NCBI RefSeq assembly: GCF_000378145.1
Contig: NZ_KB899280.1
Coordinates: forward strand, 124,001-188,000
Direction: 5' to 3'
Length of the DNA: 64,000 bases
Source: Saccharibacillus kuerlensis DSM 22868
GTDB lineage: Bacteria > Bacillota > Bacilli > Paenibacillales > Paenibacillaceae
The notes below the pieces were generated by a model, which saw only the letters and a program-made list of their open reading frames with translations, searched no databases and was not told the DNA's origin. Each line of letters starts with the position of its first letter. Position 1 is the first letter of the stretch. A program made the translations under genes and the position numbers. Positions 1 through 7,676 of this stretch are shown here, piece after piece.

Positions 1-901
1 AGGAAGCTTTTATTTCTACAAATTGGCTGTGGCGCGTGCACCCAAAAATTTTCTGGATTCCGATCCCGGTCTGCAGCCGAACCCTGATGTGCAGACCGAA
101 ACGACTTCCAGCCGCGAATGGTGGGACACTCGGGACTTTGAAGATCGAACTCTGCTCTCGGGAGACGGCTTGAAGCTGCATGCCTATTATTTGCCGGCCA
201 AGCGGCAGACGGCACAAACGGCTATTCTTGCCCACGGATATTCCGGGGATGCTTCGATCATGAGCGGAGTAGCCAAGTTCTATCACGAAGATCTCGGCAT
301 GAATATCCTGTTACCCGATGCGAGGGGACATGGACGCAGTGAAGGGACTTATATCGGCTATGGTTGGCCTGAGCGCATCGACTATCTGGGCTGGATTCGG
401 CAGATCATTGCACAGGACGGAGCACAAGCCGAAATTGTGCTGCACGGCATTTCGATGGGAGGAGCGACCGTCATGATGACGAGCGGGGAAGATCTTCCTC
501 CGCACGTCAAAGCAATCGTCGAAGACTGCGGTTACACGTCGGTCCGCGATGAATTAGCCTACCAGATGAAGCGGATGTACCGAATTCCTACTTTCCCAAT
601 GCTTCCGGCAACCGAGGCATTGACTCGAGTCAAAGCCGGATACTCGTTTACAGAAGCTTCTGCGCTTAATCAAGTGCGCCGCTGCCGGACACCTATGCTG
701 TTTGTCCACGGATCGAACGACGAATTCGTGCCGACATCAATGGTGCACGAGCTGTATGCAGCCTGCCCTGCGGACAAAGAACTGCTGATTGTCGAAGGAG
801 CAGGGCACGGCGATTCGTTTTTGGTCAACAAACCGCTGTATACGCGTAAAGTCAGCGAATTTTTGAGCAATCGTTTGACCTCTGCGGCTGCTGCCGATTG
901 A
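1..901 (+). CDS. alpha/beta hydrolase, 5' end outside the window
   Basis: The reading frame is open from base 2, so the gene starts before the window; the TTG at 23 lies inside a typical N-terminal segment and is unlikely to be the start. The visible chain has the order of a serine hydrolase: oxyanion segment AHGYSGDA, nucleophile elbow GISMGG, acidic residue region VHGSNDEFVP and catalytic histidine in GAGHGDS. It resembles the YqkD/dienelactone-hydrolase-like group found in Bacillus and Paenibacillus, which have an N-terminal membrane-proximal helix; that part is missing here. The natural substrate is unknown. It ends before a strong hairpin terminator, so it is the last gene of its transcript. 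Confidence 0.85.
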   Translation, partial: GSFYFYKLAVARAPKNFLDSDPGLQPNPDVQTETTSSREWWDTRDFEDRTLLSGDGLKLHAYYLPAKRQTAQTAILAHGYSGDASIMSGVAKFYHEDLGMNILLPDARGHGRSEGTYIGYGWPERIDYLGWIRQIIAQDGAQAEIVLHGISMGGATVMMTSGEDLPPHVKAIVEDCGYTSVRDELAYQMKRMYRIPTFPMLPATEALTRVKAGYSFTEASALNQVRRCRTPMLFVHGSNDEFVPTSMVHELYAACPADKELLIVEGAGHGDSFLVNKPLYTRKVSEFLSNRLTSAAAAD

Positions 902-963
902 GGGAATTTCCGTGATTTTGTACAAGCTGATCTTGTTCAGACGATTTTTTACAGGATCGGATC

Positions 964-996
964 CATACAGTCAAGTTCGAATTCATACAGCCAAGT
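964..996. repeat. short direct repeat pair, 13 bp, 20 bp period
   Basis: CATACAGTCAAGT at 964-976 recurs as CATACAGCCAAGT at 984-996, with one mismatch. The pair sits between the hydrolase stop and its terminator. Period 20 is close to two helical turns, but no regulator can be named. Confidence 0.5.
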
Positions 997-999
997 AAG

Positions 1000-1039
1000 A
1001 AAGCTTTTTTCCGTTCTCGAACGGGAAAAAGCTTTTTTT
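1000..1039 (+). terminator. rho-independent terminator of the hydrolase gene
   Basis: A long hairpin (AAAGCTTTTTTCCGTT, loop ctcg, AACGGGAAAAAGC) is followed by seven T residues. Confidence 0.85.
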
Positions 1040-1058
1040 ATGTAAATATTAAAATTTG

Positions 1059-1101
1059 GGACATATGTCCTTCACGGCTTGCGTCTCTCTGTACGTATAA
1101 T
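1059..1101 (+). promoter_or_regulatory. perfect 12-bp palindrome next to a TATAAT box
   Basis: GGACATATGTCC at 1059-1070 is a perfect palindrome. It lies 25 bp before a consensus TATAAT at 1096-1101, and the first YdcZ gene follows. A palindrome overlapping the -35 region suggests an operator. The Crp/Fnr-family regulator encoded 600 bp downstream is the obvious candidate to bind it, which is inference. Confidence 0.5.
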
Positions 1102-1166
1102 AGAAAAAGAATTCGGCGAAGCTTTTTTGAAAAGAAATGCCGAAACAGGAAACGGAGGCAAAGACA

Positions 1167-1595
1167 GTGTTTAGAGGCATATTATTTGCTTTTATAGGCG
1201 GCGCTTGCATTACACTGCAAGGTGTTGCCAACTCCCGGATCAGTCACGATATTGGGACTTGGCAGGCGGCGACGGTTACGCAGTTTACGGGCTTCATTAT
1301 GGCGCTGCTGATCTATTTATTCGTGCGGGACGGCGATCTTGGCGGATTTCGCAAAGTCAAACCGCTGTATTTGGCAGGCGGCGCATTCGGTGCGGTGATC
1401 ATTTATACCGAGGTAACCGCCATTCAGACGATCGGTGTAACTTTTACCATCTCGGCGCTGCTGATTGCTCAGCTCTGCGTCACGTTCATGATTGATGCTT
1501 TCGGTTGGTTCGGCAGAACCAAGAGCAAAATGGGTGCTCCGCAGCTGATCGGGCTGGTAATGATGATCGGCGGCGTGCTGATTATGAAACTATAA
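1167..1595 (+). CDS. DMT-superfamily small membrane transporter (YdcZ/DUF606), first copy
   Basis: This 142-residue membrane protein has about five hydrophobic helices and glycine-rich segments such as FAFIGGACITLQG and MMIGGVLIMKL, typical of the YdcZ (DUF606) branch of the drug/metabolite transporters. The GTG at 1167 is preferred over the ATG at 1137 because GGAGG at 1154-1158 is well spaced from it. Members often occur as adjacent pairs thought to work together. Here the partner is at 2431-2925, with a Crp/Fnr regulator between them. The substrate is unknown. The three genes plus the Nudix gene run head to tail and probably share a transcript. Confidence 0.85.
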   Translation: MFRGILFAFIGGACITLQGVANSRISHDIGTWQAATVTQFTGFIMALLIYLFVRDGDLGGFRKVKPLYLAGGAFGAVIIYTEVTAIQTIGVTFTISALLIAQLCVTFMIDAFGWFGRTKSKMGAPQLIGLVMMIGGVLIMKL

Positions 1596-1675
1596 ACCGT
1601 ATGAAAAGGCAGATGGAAGCTGGTTCTGCAGATTAGACGGACAAAACGATAGTTGAAGCGAAGGAGCCTTGCGGG

Positions 1676-2377
1676 ATGAGAGAAATCAAGGAACACGATT
1701 TGCTGGAAGCCTACTTGTCGCAGCATGGGCTGGAGACCATATTTCATGAACCGCTGCGTCCGCATCTCTCCTTGTATGCCTTCGATCCGGGGGAAGAATT
1801 GTGCACGCAAGGCGCACAGGCGGACATGCTGTATGTACTTGTAAAAGGCAAAATCAAAATTTATACGACGTCGCCGGAAGGGCGTACGCTGGTCATTTCG
1901 TTCAAGAATCCGCCGGAAGTTGTTGGAGATATTGAGTACCTTCGGGATTTGAACATTATCAATACGGTAGAAGCGGTCTCACCCGTCACGGTAATCGGAA
2001 TTTCCGGCAAAATGCTGAAGCGCTGGGGAGAAGATCATGCGCCGCTGCTTCGGTTTATGCTGGATATTATTACAAAAAAATTCTATATCAAATCGGACTT
2101 CCTCAGTTTTAATCTCATGTATCCGGTGGAAGTTCGGTTGGCGAGTTATCTGCTGTCCGTATGCTATGACGAGAGCGACGCAGGTTTTGAAGGGCGGCTA
2201 TCCGTATCGGAGCTGACCGACACGGCGAATCTGATCGGTACAAGCTATCGACACCTGAACCGCGTGATCCGCAAGCTGTCGGAAGAAGGAATGGTCGAAC
2301 GGAGCGGGGGCTATTTGCATGTACGGGATCGCACACATCTTGAGCAGCTGGCCGGCAGGAATTTGTATGAGCATTGA
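1676..2377 (+). CDS. Crp/Fnr-family transcriptional regulator (YeiL-like)
   Basis: A 233-residue regulator. Residues about 25-140 form a cyclic-nucleotide-binding-like beta barrel (FDPGEELCTQGAQADMLYVL, then VKGKIKIYTTSPEGR). A C-terminal winged helix-turn-helix follows at about 165-225 (LIGTSYRHLNRVIRKLSEEG). No Fnr-type N-terminal cysteine cluster is visible, so an oxygen-sensing iron-sulfur cluster is unlikely. A ribosome site AAGGAG lies before the ATG. It sits between the two YdcZ genes and probably controls them; the palindrome at 1059-1070 is a candidate site. The effector is not known. Confidence 0.88.
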   Translation: MREIKEHDLLEAYLSQHGLETIFHEPLRPHLSLYAFDPGEELCTQGAQADMLYVLVKGKIKIYTTSPEGRTLVISFKNPPEVVGDIEYLRDLNIINTVEAVSPVTVIGISGKMLKRWGEDHAPLLRFMLDIITKKFYIKSDFLSFNLMYPVEVRLASYLLSVCYDESDAGFEGRLSVSELTDTANLIGTSYRHLNRVIRKLSEEGMVERSGGYLHVRDRTHLEQLAGRNLYEH

Positions 2378-2430
2378 AAGAGATTCGAAAGATTTTAAAA
2401 ATGAAAATCGAACAATGAGGAGGGAATAAC

Positions 2431-2925
2431 ATGGCGTTGGGATTGCTGCTGGCAGCTTTTGCGGGGGCGATGGTCGCTCTGCAAACGATATTCAACAACC
2501 GTACCGATGTGCATATGGGTTCCTGGGCGACAACAACTTGGGTGCTCGGAATGGGATTTCTGGCTTCGCTGGTCTGCAGTTTGATCTTTGAAGGAGGACG
2601 TACGTTTAACCTTCAACATATGCAGCCCTGGTACTGGTTCAGCGGATTGATCGGCGTAGGTGTCGTCATTTGTCTAGTGTTGGGCGTCAAAATTTTGGGT
2701 CCTACGTTTTCCGTTTCGATTACGCTGACCGCCCAATTGGGCTTTGCCCTGCTGTTCGATTCGATGGGCTGGCTGGGACTTGAGAAGGTGCCGATGAACT
2801 GGAAGCAGTTGGCCGGCGTTGCAGTCATCATCGGCGGTATCTACGTCTTCAAGTTTGGCGGGAAAAAGAAGCAGGAAGAAGTACAGCAGCCTTCTTCTGC
2901 ACTGAAGAAATCACTGCAGCAATAA
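2431..2925 (+). CDS. DMT-superfamily small membrane transporter (YdcZ/DUF606), second copy
   Basis: A 164-residue paralogue of the gene at 1167, with the same size, helix pattern and a matching start LLLAAFAGAMVALQTIFNN. It has a lysine- and glutamine-rich C-terminal tail after GGIYVFKFGGKKK. GAGGAGGG just before the ATG is a strong ribosome site. Small multidrug-type DMT proteins can work as antiparallel heterodimers, so the two copies may be halves of one transporter; that is inference from the pairing. The 53-bp gap after the regulator supports a common operon. Confidence 0.85.
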   Translation: MALGLLLAAFAGAMVALQTIFNNRTDVHMGSWATTTWVLGMGFLASLVCSLIFEGGRTFNLQHMQPWYWFSGLIGVGVVICLVLGVKILGPTFSVSITLTAQLGFALLFDSMGWLGLEKVPMNWKQLAGVAVIIGGIYVFKFGGKKKQEEVQQPSSALKKSLQQ

Positions 2926-2975
2926 GGGCGGCGTGCATGTATGCAGGCGTGCATCAATTGAGGGGAGATACTACT

Positions 2976-3452
2976 ATGAACAATGGAAAAAGTTTGGGAA
3001 TTAACGAATCGCAGAATGGGCTGCAGCGAAAAACACAAAATCCGCCTTCGTTCCTGATCGACAAAGTGGCCTGGATTCTGGTCCGGGATGGCAAAGTGCT
3101 TAACGTGCGTTCCACAGGAAAAAGCACCTATTATTTCCCTGGAGGCAAGCGGGAGCCGGGAGAAAGCGATATTGAAACGCTGGCACGCGAGATCGAAGAA
3201 GAGCTAAGCGTTCGAATCAAGCGAGAGACGGCCAAGCCATTCGGCGTTTTTGAAGCCCAGGCCGATGGCAAAGAAGCCGGCGTGCGCGTCCGCATGGTCG
3301 GTTATACGGCCGAATACGAAGGAGAACTGCTGCCTGCGGCGGAGATCGAGGAGATCGCTTGGCTGGACAACAGCGATCGGGAACGCATTTCGGAAGCCAG
3401 TCGCTTGGTATTCGATGTGATCTACGGCAAAGAGCTTTCCGAAAATCGGTAA
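2976..3452 (+). CDS. Nudix hydrolase
   Basis: A 158-residue pyrophosphohydrolase. The Nudix box is complete: GGKREPGESDIETLAREIEE followed by ELSV, matching GX5EX7REUXEEXGU, with the metal-binding glutamates present. The ATG at 2976 follows GGGGAGAT; the upstream ATG at 2937 has no ribosome site. The chain has the mutator-type layout (VAWILVRDGKVLNVRSTGKS before the box, EIAWLDNSDRE after it). The substrate, such as an oxidised nucleotide or a nucleoside diphosphate derivative, cannot be read from the sequence. It is the last gene of the ydcZ-crp-ydcZ group and is followed by a terminator. Confidence 0.88.
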   Translation: MNNGKSLGINESQNGLQRKTQNPPSFLIDKVAWILVRDGKVLNVRSTGKSTYYFPGGKREPGESDIETLAREIEEELSVRIKRETAKPFGVFEAQADGKEAGVRVRMVGYTAEYEGELLPAAEIEEIAWLDNSDRERISEASRLVFDVIYGKELSENR

Positions 3453-3552
3453 TTTGGAGATTCGGTACGTCAATAATTAAGTGTTTCACTAATTAGATAT
3501 TTTGGTGATTTTGTTCTCAGTTGGCATGGAAGAGCTGACGAAGAAGCAGATC

Positions 3553-3583
3553 AAGCGGCGGCCCCTGGGTCAGCCGCTTTTGG
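3553..3583 (+). terminator. probable terminator after the Nudix gene
   Basis: GC-rich stem AAGCGGC...GCCGCTT with short mismatches, followed by a brief T run. Confidence 0.55.
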
Positions 3584-3699
3584 CATCTTTAGAGGCTCAT
3601 AAACCGATGGGGTCTTGCCTTGTCCGGTCATTCCTGTGTATGCTCGATAGAGCGAAGCAAGCATAAAAGACATACAGAGATCGAGGAGGCGTCGAAGGA

Positions 3700-5451
3700 G
3701 TGGAAATTAGAGAGATACGTACTGAAGACAACGCAGCCATCGAGCGCGTCATCCGGGAATGCCTGATCGAGTTCGGAGGCAACCGTGAAGGATTGGCATG
3801 GGCAGATCCCGGCCTGAGCGATCTGTACCACGAATACAATGCTCGCGAGGGTGAAAAACCGTATCATAATCGGGCTTATTGGGTCGTACTGGACGGTGGG
3901 CGGATTATTGGCGGCTGCGGTATTGCCCCTTACGCGGGTTCGACCGAAGTATGCGAGCTGCAGAAAATGTACTTGTATGGAGAAGCCCGCGGAACGGGAA
4001 TAGCCGGACGACTGCTTCGCATCGCGCTCGATTTTGCGAAGAAGCATTACCAGAGATGCTATCTGGAGACACTGAGCAGCATGCATGCGGCCAACCGATT
4101 TTATCGTAAAAACGGCTTTGTAGAGCTGGATGGGCCGTTGGAGGGATCCGAGCATTTTGCCTGTGATGCCTGGTATATCAAAGATCTGAATGACGATTCG
4201 CCCAAAAAGGAGAAACGTTCCTGGAGAGCCGAAAAGCTTGGTTCCATGGGCTCGTCCATCTTCTCCGAAGCAGCGGGATGGAGAGAAGAAGCGGAAAGAT
4301 CCGGCAAGGACATTATCAATCTCGGAATCGGCGCGCCCGACGAAGCCCCTTCGGCAGCAATTCGAGGAAAGCTGAGCGAAGCGGTCCTGCGCGAGAGTGC
4401 CTATAAATATCCCGGTACCCGGGGAACGGCAGAGTTCCGTGGACGCTGTTCCGATTGGATGAGACATCGCTTCGGCGCTGAGATTGACCCGAATACGGAA
4501 ATCCTGCCGCTGCTCGGTTCGCAGGACGGCTTGGCGCATCTGGCACAGGCGATCTGCAATCCCGGAGACTTGGCTATTCTGCCGAATCCCGGCTATCCAA
4601 TCTATGCTGGATCGTTGGCTATTGCCGGTGTAACGCCCTGGCTGCTGCCGCTGCGGGAAGAAAATGATTTTCTCCCCGACCTGGATGCCGTTCCGGACGA
4701 AGTATGGGAGCAGGCGGTATTTATTCTGCTGAATTTCCCTGGTAATCCGATCGCGGCGCTGACCGATTATCCTTTTCTCGAGAAACTGGTGACATTGGCG
4801 AAGAAATGGAACGTGCTGATTGTCCATGACCTCGCTTATTCAGAAATGGGCTTCGACGGTTATCGCCCGCTCAGCATATTTGAAATACCGGGTGCCCTCG
4901 ATACAGCGGTCGAACTGCATTCATTTTCCAAGAGCTTCAACATGGCAGGCTGCCGTATCGGATTTATGGCCGGAAACGCCGAAGCGGTCGGCGCGCTGCG
5001 CGAACTGAAGGGACATATCGACTTTGGGGCGTTCGAGCCGATACAAGAGACCGCTGTATTCGCTCTGGAACAGGCAATGGCGGCTCCTGATGGCGACCGA
5101 GGAGTTGCACCGATCTACGAGCGAAGACGTGACGTTTTTGTCGAAGCGCTGGCCGAAGAAGGCTGGCAGGTGCGCAAGCCGGGCGCGACCATGTTTGTCT
5201 GGGCACGTCTGCCTGAGAAGCTGCTGATGGACGACTCATGGTCGTCGAAGGCGTTCTCGAGAGAACTTATGCTGAGCGAAGGTATTGGCTCTATTCCAGG
5301 CTGCGCTTTCGGAAGCGAGGGGGAAGGCTACGTCCGCTTTTCGCTCGTCCGGGATGAAGCAGCGCTGCGCGAAGCCGCTCGGCGAATTGGAAGATTTGTT
5401 CGAGGGATGGTCTCAATCAATACTTCCGGATCTGTTGGTCAGTCCGGCTAA
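3700..5451 (+). CDS. GNAT acetyltransferase fused to a class I/II PLP aminotransferase
   Basis: A single 583-residue frame holds two enzymes. Residues 1-165 form a GNAT N-acetyltransferase; the acetyl-CoA loop region is QKMYLYGEARGTGIAGRLL and the C-terminal part has NRFYRKNGF. Residues about 170-575 form a fold-type I aminotransferase close to the LL-diaminopimelate aminotransferase group: NLGIGAPDEAP, YKYPGTRGTAEFR, NPGYPIYAG, FPGNPIA, and the PLP lysine in SFSKSFNMAG. The GTG start follows GAGGAGG by ten bases. No stop or frameshift separates the halves. The linker (residues 160-175) is charged. The fusion suggests linked acetyl and amino transfer on one metabolite, but the substrate is unknown. 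Confidence 0.85.
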   Translation: MEIREIRTEDNAAIERVIRECLIEFGGNREGLAWADPGLSDLYHEYNAREGEKPYHNRAYWVVLDGGRIIGGCGIAPYAGSTEVCELQKMYLYGEARGTGIAGRLLRIALDFAKKHYQRCYLETLSSMHAANRFYRKNGFVELDGPLEGSEHFACDAWYIKDLNDDSPKKEKRSWRAEKLGSMGSSIFSEAAGWREEAERSGKDIINLGIGAPDEAPSAAIRGKLSEAVLRESAYKYPGTRGTAEFRGRCSDWMRHRFGAEIDPNTEILPLLGSQDGLAHLAQAICNPGDLAILPNPGYPIYAGSLAIAGVTPWLLPLREENDFLPDLDAVPDEVWEQAVFILLNFPGNPIAALTDYPFLEKLVTLAKKWNVLIVHDLAYSEMGFDGYRPLSIFEIPGALDTAVELHSFSKSFNMAGCRIGFMAGNAEAVGALRELKGHIDFGAFEPIQETAVFALEQAMAAPDGDRGVAPIYERRRDVFVEALAEEGWQVRKPGATMFVWARLPEKLLMDDSWSSKAFSRELMLSEGIGSIPGCAFGSEGEGYVRFSLVRDEAALREAARRIGRFVRGMVSINTSGSVGQSG

Positions 5452-5495
5452 CTCATTTTGTTTTCAACGAAAAAAGAAGAGAAAAAGAGAAAATG

Positions 5496-5540
5496 AAAAA
5501 AAGCTCGATGCCTAAGTACGCGCGGCATTGAGCTTTTTTT
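5496..5540. terminator. bidirectional terminator
   Basis: AAAAAAGCTCGATGCC pairs with GGCATTGAGCTTTTTTT. Poly-A and poly-T flanks on both sides serve the fusion gene and the convergent AraC gene. Confidence 0.85.
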
Positions 5541-5634
5541 GCTTGAATTAAGGTGCGTACATAAACGACGAAACGGCTTTGTCTTCGCTAATCTTCCTCC
5601 GCACTTCCTTCGCTATGCCCTTTCACAGCTTTGC

Positions 5635-6519
5635 TCAGTGCTGCTCCTTTCCGCTGCGAAATTCGCTCGGAGTCATACCGCATTTTTCGCGAAACAGCCG
5701 GTAAAAGTATTTCATATCCTCGATTCCCACTTCACGAGCGACTTCTTGAATGCTCCAATTGGTACTTTGCAGCAGCTCACAGCTCTGGCGAATACGAATT
5801 TCCTGCAGCATGCGTATAAAGGTAAGACCCGTTTCCGCTTTGAACTTCCGTTGGAGATGACGTGGGCTGATCAAAGCCTGGGCAGCCAGTTCTTCGAACG
5901 ACAGCGGAGACTTGTAGCAGGCTGTCAGATGATCGATTGTCCAGCGTACAGGATCGGCTGCAGGACTGCCGGAATATGCAGGCTGAAGGGGATCGTCCGA
6001 AAGATGGGCTGCACGCCGAATTCGCTCCAGCAGATCGATAAGTATAATAAACAATTTGTAGCGGTAGCCGGTCGGCTTATGCCGAAGATTAAGTTCCAAT
6101 GCATGAAGAACCCGGCCCAGTTCATACGATTGATCCCGAACGGAGAGACATCGGTCGAGACCAAGAAACAGGCGGCTCAGTTCCTCAAGTTCTCCGAAGA
6201 GCGGATGATCGCTGCCCGTAGACTTCAACAGATTTTGTTCAAAAATGCAGTTGATCAACCGCAGATTGGAATCGTGGGTATCCGCAGCCTGGAAGCAGTG
6301 CTCTTCACCCGCAGGAATGAAGAAGAGATCTCCTCCGCATACCGGCAAAGTACCTTCGTTAAGGATCAGCTCTCCATTCCCATGCAGCACATAAATGATC
6401 TCACAAAAAGAATGGGCATGTTTCGGATATTTTTCTAGCACATCAACAGACTCCAGGTGCATGGACAGTCCGTTTTCAAATGCATAATCAATATAAAACG
6501 GTTTTTTTTCGTGATTCAA
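5635..6519 (-). CDS. AraC-family regulator with N-terminal cupin
   Basis: A 294-residue regulator. The N-terminal cupin spans about 15-110 (KHAHSFCEIIYVLHGNGEL, then VCGGDLFFIPAGEEHCF). Two AraC-type helix-turn-helix motifs lie at about 185-290 (LSFEELAAQALISPRHLQRK and IQEVAREVGIEDMKYFYRLF). The TTG start is set by AAGGAGG six bases upstream. It is divergent from the quercetin dioxygenase gene and shares a 119-bp intergenic region with it. It is the likely local activator, possibly responding to a flavonoid bound in the cupin. In B. subtilis the qdoI homologue is controlled by TetR-type regulators, so this would be a different arrangement. Confidence 0.9.
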   Translation of the reverse strand: MNHEKKPFYIDYAFENGLSMHLESVDVLEKYPKHAHSFCEIIYVLHGNGELILNEGTLPVCGGDLFFIPAGEEHCFQAADTHDSNLRLINCIFEQNLLKSTGSDHPLFGELEELSRLFLGLDRCLSVRDQSYELGRVLHALELNLRHKPTGYRYKLFIILIDLLERIRRAAHLSDDPLQPAYSGSPAADPVRWTIDHLTACYKSPLSFEELAAQALISPRHLQRKFKAETGLTFIRMLQEIRIRQSCELLQSTNWSIQEVAREVGIEDMKYFYRLFREKCGMTPSEFRSGKEQH

Positions 6520-6638
6520 AATGTTCCTCCTTTTTAATGTGTGGGTCGCAATTGCCCAAGGAAAGGCGGGTTTTCCCGTATTTTTAAGAAGATATATTCG
6601 TTAAAATTTGAAAGAAATCAGCCAGAGGAGGCACAATT

Positions 6639-7667
6639 ATGACTCAATTTCAAACAACACTGCCAAAAGAATGTAAGGCTTATCTGCTGCGCAGAGGAGA
6701 CGGTGAACGCTATGTCTTCGGACGCCAAGTCGCTACCATTATTGCCGATGCCGTAAGCAGCGGCGGGGTCTTCGAACTCGCAACGATTGCCGGGGGCAAA
6801 GGCGAACAGTTCCCTGTTCACCTGCATGAGAACACATACGAATCGATCCTTGTACTCGAGGGTCGCGTGGAACTGATGCTCGACGGAGATTACTACTTGC
6901 TGACAGCCGGCGACTATGCACATATTCCGCCGGGCACGAAGCATGCTTACCGTCTGATGGGACATCGTAACGCCTTCGCTTCCTATACGGTTCCGGGCGG
7001 GGTCTCGAACATGTACCGCACGATCGGCGATGCCTACAGTTTTGTAGAACCGCCGGCAGAAGCTCATCCGAATTTCGATGACGGACATCTGGAGCGGGCA
7101 GCCCGTACGGCCGACGTTCGATTCACCGGCGAGCAAGTAGAATGGGGAACTGCAATCGCTGCTGATCATGCGAATAACCCGGGCACGGCAGCTCCTTACG
7201 TAATTGAAAACGGAGAAGGCGAACGTCTGCTGACAGGCGATCAGCTTCACCGCCTTGTCGCTTCACAGAAAAACACGAACGGCGATTACATCTTTATTCT
7301 GTCGGACGGACCGAAAGGTGACCCGATCGTCGAGCATTATCACGAGCATCACACAGAGACATTCTTCTGTCTGCAGGGGCAGATGACGATGTGGGCGAAC
7401 GGCGAAGAGATCGTTCTGTTCCCAGGCGACTTCCTTCACGTACCGCCAGGAACGGTTCACGCTTACCGGCTGGACACCCATTATACCAAAGTCGCCGGCC
7501 TGCTGGCATCCGGGTTGTTCGAGCCGTTCTTCCGTACGCTCGGCGAGCCTTACGAACATTACACCTTCCCTGCAGTTCCGGGACCGCTTCGCATGGATCG
7601 CGTTATGGCGAATATGGCAAATCTCGATCTTAACGTGGTAGCCAAATCTCCTCTTGACCGGAAGTAG
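6639..7667 (+). CDS. qdoI: quercetin 2,3-dioxygenase (bicupin)
   Basis: A 342-residue bicupin closely resembling B. subtilis QdoI/YxaG over its full length. These enzymes use a divalent metal and O2 to open the heterocyclic ring of quercetin, giving a depside and CO. Metal ligands are present in both cupins: H61, H63, E68 and H102 in the first, and the HYHEHHTE run plus the histidine of PPGTVHAYR in the second. The conserved ends LLRRGDGERYVFGRQVAT and FFRTLGEPYEH also match. AGAGGAGG precedes the ATG. The MFS gene starts nine bases downstream, so uptake or export of the flavonoid is probably co-expressed. Confidence 0.93.
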   Translation: MTQFQTTLPKECKAYLLRRGDGERYVFGRQVATIIADAVSSGGVFELATIAGGKGEQFPVHLHENTYESILVLEGRVELMLDGDYYLLTAGDYAHIPPGTKHAYRLMGHRNAFASYTVPGGVSNMYRTIGDAYSFVEPPAEAHPNFDDGHLERAARTADVRFTGEQVEWGTAIAADHANNPGTAAPYVIENGEGERLLTGDQLHRLVASQKNTNGDYIFILSDGPKGDPIVEHYHEHHTETFFCLQGQMTMWANGEEIVLFPGDFLHVPPGTVHAYRLDTHYTKVAGLLASGLFEPFFRTLGEPYEHYTFPAVPGPLRMDRVMANMANLDLNVVAKSPLDRK

Positions 7668-7676
7668 GGAAGCTGC

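Noticed and set aside
3628-4827. 399-residue minus-strand frame
   Set aside because: Antisense shadow of the GNAT-aminotransferase fusion; no family features.
5539-6438. Long 299-residue frame on the plus strand
   Set aside because: It is antisense to the AraC gene, which has clear domains and a ribosome site.
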